Below are positions 1 through 5,239 of a DNA stretch of 5,239 nt, piece after piece (the first letter of the stretch is position 1; each line of letters begins with the position of its first letter). Location of the stretch: the NCBI GenBank assembly GCA_005883905.1, contig VAYD01000193.1, positions 23,659-28,897 on the forward strand, in the 5' to 3' direction. Source of the stretch: Actinomycetota bacterium (GTDB lineage Bacteria; Actinomycetota; Thermoleophilia; Solirubrobacterales; Solirubrobacteraceae). The notes under the pieces were generated by a model. That model saw nothing but the letters and a program-made list of their open reading frames with translations, did no database searches and had not been told where the DNA came from. The translations under genes were made by a program, and so were the position numbers.

Positions 1-25
1 TGACGGTGGCGAGGATCGTCGGCAT
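1..25 (-). CDS. nuoH: NADH-quinone oxidoreductase subunit H, first 8 codons only (partial)
   Basis: Only the start is inside the window. The minus strand reads ATG at 25-23 and continues MPTILATV to the edge without a stop. The ATG shares one base with the nuoG stop (TGATG). NuoH is the multi-spanning membrane subunit that links the peripheral arm to the membrane arm and helps form the quinone chamber with NuoD and NuoB. The assignment rests mainly on position: nuoH follows nuoG in the standard nuo order, and the visible residues are mostly hydrophobic, as expected for the start of a first transmembrane helix. No strong ribosome binding site precedes it. A GGTGGT stretch lies very close to the ATG, so translation is probably coupled to nuoG. 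Eight codons cannot identify the family on their own. Confidence 0.72.
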
Positions 26-2457
26 CAGACCACCACTGCTGCCTCGGCCTTGCGGATGCCGGCGGTCCCGACCACGCCCGCAACGTCGCTCTCGAGGAAC
101 GCGCTGCCCTCCGGCACCGCGTCGCGCACGTGCACGGTGGCCTCCACGGCCTCGCGCCCGTCGGGCGCCACCGTTGCCGCCAGGCCGTCGAAGAGCTCCA
201 GGCGCTGCGCGTCGGCGGGCGACAGCAGCACCCGCGGGCGTGAGCGCAGGAACTGCAGCGCCGGCGACGCGGCGACCTCCGGCCCGCCCCAGATCGAGCG
301 GAACGTGGCGAACTGCAGCTCGGAGCCGCTCGGCCGCGGCCGGACCGGCGGCGCCTCCAGGCCGAACGGCCCGAAGTCGACGTCGCCGGGGTACGCGGAA
401 GCTGCATCGCGCTCCTGCCAGCGCACGCCTTGCCCGCCGAGCTCGTCGTGGGTGATCCCGGCGTAGATCGGTACGTGCTCTGCCATCTGCGCGGTCGCCA
501 TCGAGCCGGTGAGGATGCTGATATCGGCGCCGAGACGCTTGCTGAGCTCCGCCAGCGTCTGCCAGCAGGCGCGCACGTCGCCGGGGCGGCCGATGCCCGC
601 GCGCAGGCGCTGCAGCCGCCCGTCGGGGTGCGTCACCGTCCCCTCGCGCTCGGCCCAGGATTCGGCCGGGAACACGATGGTCGCGTGCTCGGCGATGCCC
701 GGCGTCAGGAACATCGAGTGCGCGATGACGGTCGTCGCGCGATCCAGCGCCGGCTCCCACTCGCCCGCCAGATCGACGAGCGGGTCGGTGTGCAGCAGGT
801 ACAGCGCGGTCAGGTCGCCGCCGGCCGCCGCCTCGGCGATCTCGGCCGGGGAGCGATCGCTCACACAGCCGACCTCGCGCAGGCCGCGGCTGTTTGTGCC
901 CGCCGGGATCTCCATCAGGCCGGCGCCGTCGCGGCCTCGCTCAAAGCTTTTGCCCGCGACGTTGAGCAGCGCCCGTGCGGTCTGGTCGGCGCGCGGGCCG
1001 CTCAGCAGCCGCTCGCCGTAGAGGATCACCAGGTCGGTCGCGTCGAACAGCGCGGCGACGTCCCGCACGGCCTGCTCGGTCGTCCCGGCGGCCTCGGCGA
1101 GCTCAGAGAGCACCCCGCCGCCGCCGAGCGCAGCGTTCAGCGCAGCGAGGAACGCCTCGCCGGCGCCCGGCGCGAAGCGCGCGACCGCGGAGGCGTTCGG
1201 GTCCAGCGAGGACGGCCGGCTCGTCGCGACGCCGAGCTTGACGTGGTTGCGGCGCACGCCCTTGCGGATCCGCAGGTCGATGATCGGCATGTCGTCGACG
1301 GGCTCGGCATCGATGACGAGGACGGCGTGGGCGAACTCGATGTCCGGCACCGTCGCCTGCAGGTCGGGATGGTCCAGCGCCACGCGCAGCTCGGCCGACG
1401 GCGCGCCCGCAACGCGCGACTCGACGTCGGAGGACCCGAGCACGTCGCGCACGAGGTGCGAAAGGAGGTGGCCCTCCTCGTTGCTCGTCTGGCCGCCGAC
1501 CACGGCGGCGACCTTGCCGCGCGCCCTCCCCAACGCCGCGGCAGCCTCGTCCAGCGCGCGGTCCCAACTGACCTCGCGCAGCTCGCCGCCGTCGCGGATC
1601 ATCGGCCGCGTGATCCGTTCGTCAGCATGGATCGCCTGGTAGGCGAAGCGGCCCTTGTCGCACAGCCAGCCGTCGTCGACCTCCTTGTGGTCGCGCGCGA
1701 GCACGCGCAGCACGCGGTCGTCGCGGACCGTGAAGGAGACGTTGCACTGCGACGGGCACAGCGTGCACACCGAGCCGGCCTGCTCGATGTCCCACGGGCG
1801 CGCGCGGAAGCGGTAGGGCTTCGACGTCAGCGCGCCCACCGGGCACAGCTCGATGATGTTGCCGCTGAACGGGGCGACGTAGGGATGGCCGTTGAACGTG
1901 CTGACGTATGTGTGCGCCCCGCGCTCCTCGAAGACCAGCTGGTAGTCCTCGGCGACCTCCTGGCTGAAGCGCACGCAGCGGTAGCAGAGGATGCAGCGCT
2001 CGCGGTCGATCGCGACCAGCGGCGACAGCGAGAGCGGCTTCTCGAAATGGCGCTTGGGCTCGATGAAGCGCGAGACGCCGGCGCCCCATCCGAACGAGAT
2101 GTCCTGCAGCGGGCATTCGCCGCCCTTGTCGCAGACCGGGCAGTCGAGCGGGTGGTTGATCAGCAGAAACTCCACGACCGCGTTCTGAGCCTCCTTGACG
2201 CGGTCGGTCAGGGTGTGGACGACCATGCCATCCTTGACCGGCGTGGAGCAGGCCGTCTGCAGCTTCGGGATGCCCTCGATCTCGACGAGGCACATGCGGC
2301 ACGCGCCCACGGGCTGGCCGAGCTTGGGCTCGTAACAGAAGACGGGGATCTCGACGTCGCCGTACTTGGCGGCGTCGACGAGGATCGTGTTCTCCGGCGC
2401 GGTGACCTCGCGGCCGTCGATCGAGAACGTGATGTCGCGATGGAACGGGCGCGGCAT
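25..2457 (-). CDS. nuoG: NADH-quinone oxidoreductase subunit G (75-kDa type, four Fe-S clusters including N7)
   Basis: This 810-residue protein is the large Fe-S subunit of the peripheral arm of complex I and carries electrons from NuoF towards the quinone site. An N-terminal [2Fe-2S] ferredoxin domain (about 8-86) has C41, C53, C56 and C70 (N1b). A His-Cys3 segment has H102, C106, C109 and C115 in HPLDCPVCDKGGEC (N5). A [4Fe-4S] domain has C155, C158, C161 and C205 (N4). C231, C234, C238 and C266 match the extra cluster N7 found in only some bacteria. Residues from about 280 on form a degenerate molybdopterin-oxidoreductase fold, including EREGTVTHPDGRLQ (603-616), with a C-terminal MopB-CT-like part (about 738-800). 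Known complex I enzymes hold no molybdenum here. Length lies near Thermus Nqo3 and below E. coli NuoG. The start directly follows the nuoF stop and has a good ribosome binding site. The family call is very secure. Confidence 0.97.
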   Translation of the reverse strand: MPRPFHRDITFSIDGREVTAPENTILVDAAKYGDVEIPVFCYEPKLGQPVGACRMCLVEIEGIPKLQTACSTPVKDGMVVHTLTDRVKEAQNAVVEFLLINHPLDCPVCDKGGECPLQDISFGWGAGVSRFIEPKRHFEKPLSLSPLVAIDRERCILCYRCVRFSQEVAEDYQLVFEERGAHTYVSTFNGHPYVAPFSGNIIELCPVGALTSKPYRFRARPWDIEQAGSVCTLCPSQCNVSFTVRDDRVLRVLARDHKEVDDGWLCDKGRFAYQAIHADERITRPMIRDGGELREVSWDRALDEAAAALGRARGKVAAVVGGQTSNEEGHLLSHLVRDVLGSSDVESRVAGAPSAELRVALDHPDLQATVPDIEFAHAVLVIDAEPVDDMPIIDLRIRKGVRRNHVKLGVATSRPSSLDPNASAVARFAPGAGEAFLAALNAALGGGGVLSELAEAAGTTEQAVRDVAALFDATDLVILYGERLLSGPRADQTARALLNVAGKSFERGRDGAGLMEIPAGTNSRGLREVGCVSDRSPAEIAEAAAGGDLTALYLLHTDPLVDLAGEWEPALDRATTVIAHSMFLTPGIAEHATIVFPAESWAEREGTVTHPDGRLQRLRAGIGRPGDVRACWQTLAELSKRLGADISILTGSMATAQMAEHVPIYAGITHDELGGQGVRWQERDAASAYPGDVDFGPFGLEAPPVRPRPSGSELQFATFRSIWGGPEVAASPALQFLRSRPRVLLSPADAQRLELFDGLAATVAPDGREAVEATVHVRDAVPEGSAFLESDVAGVVGTAGIRKAEAAVVV

Positions 2458-3693
2458 CTAGGCGGCCACCTCGCGCCGGCTCTCCATGTACTCCTCGAAC
2501 TGCGGGCGGAACTTCTCGATCATCGAGCCGATCGGCATCGCCATCGAGTCGCCCAGCACGCACAGGCAGTTGCCGATGATCCGGTCTTGGACCGAGGCCA
2601 TGATGTCGAGGTCCATCGGCGTGCCGAGGCCGGACTGGATGCGCTCGAGCACCTTCACCGTCCAGTTCGTGCCCTCGCGGCATGGCGTGCACTTCCCGCA
2701 CGACTCGTGGCGGTAGAAGCTCGCGAGCTTCAGCGCGACGTCGACCACCGAGTTCGAGTCGTCGACGATGATGATCGCGCCGGAGCCGATCATGGAGCCG
2801 GCCTTCGCCATCGAGTCGAAGTCGTAGGGGACGTCGAGCTCGTCCTTCGTCAACACCGGCGACGAGGAGCCGCCCGGGAACCAGAAGAGGATCTCGCGAC
2901 CTTCGGGCGGGCCGCCCGCGAGGCCGTAGATGAGCTCGCGCGACGCGATGCCAAGCTCGATCTCGTAGTTGCCGGGGCGCTGGACGTTGCCGCTGACGGA
3001 CACGACCTTCGTGCCCGTCGAGTTGGCGGCGCCGATCTTCGCGTACGACTCGCCACCCATCCGCACGATGTGCGGGACGGTCATCAGCGTCTCGACGTTG
3101 TTGATCAGCGTCGGCCCCTGGTACAGGCCCTGGTTGGCGGGGAAGGGCGGCTTCAGGCGAGGGTTGCCGCGCTTGCCCTCGAGCGAGTCGAGCAGGCCGG
3201 TCTCCTCGCCGCAGATATAGGCACCGGCGCCGCGGTGGACGACGAGCGGGAGGTTGTCGAGGTAGCCCGCGTCGCGTGCCTCGACCAGCGCGGCGTCGAG
3301 GATGTCGGCGACCTCTTGGTACTCGCCGCGGATGTAGATGAACGCGCGGTTCGCACCCGCTGCGTGCGCGGCGATGATGATGCCCTCGATCAGCATGTGC
3401 GGAAGCTTGGTCATGAGCTCGCGATCCTTGAACGTCCCGGGCTCGGACTCGTCGGCGTTGCAGACGAGGTACTTGTCCATCGTCGTCTTGGGCAGGAACG
3501 ACGCCTTCTTGCCCATCGAGAAGCCGGCGCCGCCGCGGCCGCGCAGGCCGGAGATCTCGAGATCGTGCACGAGCTCGTCGCGCGTCATCGCGAGCGCCTT
3601 GGAGACCATGTCGTAGCCGCCTCGCCGGCGGTAGACCTCGAGGGTCCGCAGGCCGGGCTCGTCGATGTCCTTGAAGAGAATCGGATCGGTCAT
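2458..3693 (-). CDS. nuoF: NADH-quinone oxidoreductase subunit F (51-kDa type, FMN and NADH site, cluster N3)
   Basis: NuoF oxidises NADH with FMN and passes electrons through [4Fe-4S] cluster N3. The 411-residue protein has the glycine-rich FMN loop GLRGRGGAGF (49-58), CNADESEPGTFKDRE (78-92), the nucleotide-site motif GAGAYICGEETGLLDSLEG (155-173), KPPFP (181-185) and INNVET (197-202). A SLBB-like part includes SGNVQRPGNYE (234-244). N3 ligands are C332, C335 and C338 in SCGKCTPCREG plus C378 before VLGD; C376 is an additional nearby cysteine. The residues following the FMN loop, SMGKKA (59-64), differ from the usual PTGLKW. The ATG at 3693 overlaps the nuoE stop by four bases (ATGA). The frame stays open upstream, but that stretch reads through nuoE in another frame and lacks family similarity. 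No clear ribosome binding site precedes the start, which points to coupling with nuoE. Length is about 25-35 residues below E. coli and Thermus homologues, mostly at the N-terminus. Confidence 0.97.
   Translation of the reverse strand: MTDPILFKDIDEPGLRTLEVYRRRGGYDMVSKALAMTRDELVHDLEISGLRGRGGAGFSMGKKASFLPKTTMDKYLVCNADESEPGTFKDRELMTKLPHMLIEGIIIAAHAAGANRAFIYIRGEYQEVADILDAALVEARDAGYLDNLPLVVHRGAGAYICGEETGLLDSLEGKRGNPRLKPPFPANQGLYQGPTLINNVETLMTVPHIVRMGGESYAKIGAANSTGTKVVSVSGNVQRPGNYEIELGIASRELIYGLAGGPPEGREILFWFPGGSSSPVLTKDELDVPYDFDSMAKAGSMIGSGAIIIVDDSNSVVDVALKLASFYRHESCGKCTPCREGTNWTVKVLERIQSGLGTPMDLDIMASVQDRIIGNCLCVLGDSMAMPIGSMIEKFRPQFEEYMESRREVAA
2466..2472 (-). promoter_or_regulatory. Ribosome binding site of nuoG
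   Basis: The minus strand reads GAGGTGG here, eight bases before the nuoG ATG at 2457, inside the last codons of nuoF. It is the clearest Shine-Dalgarno-like sequence at any of the four gene starts in the window. It supports the chosen nuoG start and suggests that nuoG can recruit ribosomes itself as well as receive those finishing nuoF. Confidence 0.6.
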
Positions 3694-4307
3694 GTCTGTG
3701 CGTTCGGGTCGGCGACGGGGCGTTTGACGAGGTGCTTGTCGGGCAGCACCTCGCGGCCCTGGCGCAGCGCGGCGATCACCTCGGGAACCTCGTCGCGCGT
3801 GACCGGCCCGACGTAGACGCCGTTGACCGACGCCATCGGGGCGATGTCGCAGGCGCCGAGGCACTCGAAGCCGCGGATGTTGAACTCCTGCTCGTCGCCG
3901 GCGTCCTTGAACGCGGCGAGCAGCTCGTCCGCGCCGCGCAGCGAGCAGGAGATATTCGTGCAGACGTAGATCGTGTGGCGCGCGACCGGCCGCGTCTCGA
4001 GCATGTCGTAGAAGGTCGCCACCGCGACCAGGTACGCAGGCGTGAGGCGCATCACGCACGCGGCCTGCTCGATGCCCTCAGGCGTGCACCAGCCGTAGCG
4101 GCGCTGCACCGCGGCGAGCGCCGGTATCGCAGCGCTGCGGTGGTCCGGGTAGTTGGCCATGTGCGCCTCGATCTCGGCGCGCAGGTCCTCGGGCACCGGC
4201 GTGGTCGCCGGGTCGGGGACCTGTGCCGGGTCCTTCGAAAGGTCGGCGGCCTCGTCCCAGCCCGGCACGCGTGAGCCGTGCTCGTACCTCCGTACTTCAA
4301 TGCTCAT
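3690..4307 (-). CDS. nuoE: NADH-quinone oxidoreductase subunit E (24-kDa type, [2Fe-2S] cluster N1a)
   Basis: This 205-residue subunit has a thioredoxin-like fold and holds [2Fe-2S] cluster N1a beside the NuoF flavin. The cluster motif is visible: C116 and C121 (CTNISC, C-x4-C) and C149 and C153 (CLGAC, C-x3-C). A helical N-terminal part matches the family in DLRAEIEAHMANYPDHRSAA (41-60) and VATFYDML (96-103). The gap between the two cysteine pairs is about eight residues shorter than in E. coli or Thermus. About 40 residues rich in Asp, Pro and charged residues precede the conserved region, and a tail of about 20 residues follows it. The ATG at 4307 overlaps the nuoD stop by four bases (ATGA) and the gene's TGA overlaps nuoF the same way. 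Only a weak GGCGG precedes the start. The frame is open farther upstream inside nuoD, but that stretch is Arg/Ala-rich shadow sequence. An internal Met50 would remove part of the conserved helix, so the first ATG is preferred. Confidence 0.96.
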   Translation of the reverse strand: MSIEVRRYEHGSRVPGWDEAADLSKDPAQVPDPATTPVPEDLRAEIEAHMANYPDHRSAAIPALAAVQRRYGWCTPEGIEQAACVMRLTPAYLVAVATFYDMLETRPVARHTIYVCTNISCSLRGADELLAAFKDAGDEQEFNIRGFECLGACDIAPMASVNGVYVGPVTRDEVPEVIAALRQGREVLPDKHLVKRPVADPNAQT

Positions 4308-5239
4308 CGGTCGATACCGCCGAGGATGGGGTCGAGCGCGGCGAGCGTCGAGATGAGGTCTGCGATGTAGGCGTCCTTGACCATCGGCGCCATCGCCTGG
4401 AGGTTCACGAACGACGGGTCGCGCATGTGGACGCGCGCGGGCTTGGAGCTGCCGTCGCTGCGCACGAAGCAGGCGAGCTCGCCGCGCGGCGACTCGATGG
4501 GGTAGTAGACCTCGCCCGGCGGCACGCGGAAGCCCTCGGTCACGAGCTTGAAGTGGTAGATCAGCGCCTCCATCGAGGTCGCGAGCTCGTGTCGCGGCGG
4601 CAGCGCGACCTTGCGGTCGTCGGTGATCCACGGCCCCTCGGGCAGGCCGTCGAGCGCCTGCTCGATGATCCGCACGGACTCGCGGATCTCGGCGATCCGC
4701 ACGAAGAAGCGGTCGTAGTTGTCGCCCTCGCTGCCGACCGGGATGTCGAAGTCGAAGTCCTCGTAGGAGGAGTAGGGCATCGCCTTGCGCAGGTCCCACG
4801 GGTTGCCGGTCGCGCGCAGCAGCGGGCCGGTGACGCCCAGCCTCAGCAACGTTTCCTCGTCGAGCGGGGTCACGTGGCGCAGGCGGTTGAGGACGATCTC
4901 GTTCTTGGCGAGCAGCGCCTCGTACTGATCGACGCGCTCGGGCATCTCCTTGCAGAACGCGCGCACCTTCTCGGCGAAGCCGACCGGGATGTCCTCGAAG
5001 ACGCCGCCGACCTGGATGTAGCGAGTGTGCATCCGCTGGCCGCTGGAGTACTCAAAGAGGTCGAGAATCGTCTCGCGGTCGCGGAAGCAGTACCAGAGCA
5101 TCGAGATCGCGCCGAGGTCCAGCGCGCTGGTCCCGAGCCAGACGAGGTGGCTCATGATCCGGTTGAGCTCGAGGTGCATGACGCGCAGGTACTGGGCGCG
5201 CTTGGGGACCTCGCAGTCGAGCAGGGTCTCGACTGCGCC
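4304..5239 (-). CDS. nuoD: NADH-quinone oxidoreductase subunit D (49-kDa type), N-terminus outside the window
   Basis: NuoD is the 49-kDa-type subunit that, with NuoB, forms the quinone reduction site at the junction of the peripheral and membrane arms. It descends from the large subunit of [NiFe] hydrogenases but binds no metal. The window holds 311 C-terminal residues, and the frame is open to the edge. The fragment begins at GAVETLLDCEVPKRAQYLRV, just before the first in-window Met (5179), which is therefore internal. Family motifs follow in order: ELNRIMSHLVWLGTSALDLG, VGGVFEDIP, GPLLRATGNPWDLRKAMPY, GDNYDRFFVRIAEIRES, IESPRGE (where the hydrogenase metal cysteines are lost), SDGSSKPARVHMRDPSFVNL, and a terminal GGIDR. 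Homologues are usually about 380-440 residues, so roughly 80-120 are missing. The residues aligned with quinone-site His38 and Tyr87 of Thermus Nqo4 should lie in the missing part. The TGA overlaps the nuoE ATG. Confidence 0.96.
   Translation of the reverse strand, partial: GAVETLLDCEVPKRAQYLRVMHLELNRIMSHLVWLGTSALDLGAISMLWYCFRDRETILDLFEYSSGQRMHTRYIQVGGVFEDIPVGFAEKVRAFCKEMPERVDQYEALLAKNEIVLNRLRHVTPLDEETLLRLGVTGPLLRATGNPWDLRKAMPYSSYEDFDFDIPVGSEGDNYDRFFVRIAEIRESVRIIEQALDGLPEGPWITDDRKVALPPRHELATSMEALIYHFKLVTEGFRVPPGEVYYPIESPRGELACFVRSDGSSKPARVHMRDPSFVNLQAMAPMVKDAYIADLISTLAALDPILGGIDR

Noticed and set aside
331..342. Twelve-base perfect palindrome CGGCCGCGGCCG as a terminator or operator
   Set aside because: It lies inside the nuoG coding region at an Arg-Pro-Arg-Pro stretch, has no T-run, and is expected by chance in such GC-rich DNA.
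6..1021. Several short plus-strand ORFs near the start of the window
   Set aside because: They are antisense to nuoG, low in complexity, overlap one another in different frames and show no recognisable domain.
1622..2701. Minus-strand 359-codon ORF overlapping nuoG and nuoF
   Set aside because: It is a frame-shifted shadow of nuoG and nuoF, rich in Arg, Gly and Pro, with no motif of its own.
430..3816. Very long plus-strand ORF as a real gene
   Set aside because: It lies wholly opposite nuoG, nuoF and part of nuoE, whose motifs are unmistakable. Its protein is low-complexity with no family motif, and its length follows from GC-rich third positions.
3694..4059. N-terminal extension of NuoF to an upstream ATG in the same frame
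   Set aside because: The added residues run through nuoE in another frame, are Arg/Gly/Ala-rich and do not resemble NuoF. The ATG at 3693 gives a normal N-terminus and the ATGA overlap.
4308..4799. N-terminal extension of NuoE into nuoD
   Set aside because: This is the shadow of nuoD in another frame, low-complexity and Arg-rich. The ATG at 4307 gives a complete NuoE.
4304..5179. nuoD starting at the Met at 5179
   Set aside because: The frame stays open upstream and encodes conserved NuoD sequence (VPKRAQYLRV) directly before this Met, so it is internal.

Overview
The window is an internal slice of a respiratory complex I (NADH:quinone oxidoreductase, NDH-1) operon. All genes lie on the minus strand, so transcription runs from high to low coordinates. 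The order is nuoD (5' end cut off by the window), nuoE, nuoF, nuoG, and the first eight codons of nuoH (cut off by the other edge). This is the conserved bacterial nuo order. No other genes, RNA genes, mobile elements, CRISPR arrays or terminators are visible, and no stretch is free of coding sequence.

The DNA is strongly GC-rich with G/C-heavy third codon positions. Together with the protein sequences (for example the NuoF end with paired cysteines before LGD, and a short NuoE cluster loop), this suggests a high-GC actinomycete-type bacterium, perhaps a deep-branching class such as Thermoleophilia. The placement is an impression from recalled family sequences, not a computed result.

Layout along transcription: 5239-4304 is nuoD, the 49-kDa-type subunit at the quinone site. 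4307-3690 is nuoE, the 24-kDa-type subunit with [2Fe-2S] cluster N1a. 3693-2458 is nuoF, the 51-kDa-type subunit with FMN, the NADH site and cluster N3. 2457-25 is nuoG, the 75-kDa-type subunit with N1b, N5, N4 and the extra cluster N7. From 25 to the edge is the start of nuoH, the membrane subunit next to the quinone chamber. NuoE, NuoF and NuoG form the NADH-oxidising module. NADH reduces FMN on NuoF, electrons pass through the Fe-S chain of NuoF and NuoG towards the quinone site contributed by NuoD and NuoH, and N1a on NuoE sits off the main path.

The most distinctive local trait is packing. There is not one intergenic base: nuoD/nuoE and nuoE/nuoF overlap by four bases (ATGA), nuoF/nuoG abut in the same frame (TAGATG), and nuoG/nuoH share one base (TGATG). 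Protein-level oddities are a divergent FMN loop and a double cysteine at the N3 site in NuoF, and a shortened cluster loop with longer termini in NuoE. I found no evidence of an undescribed system; this is a housekeeping respiratory operon with some lineage-specific variations.
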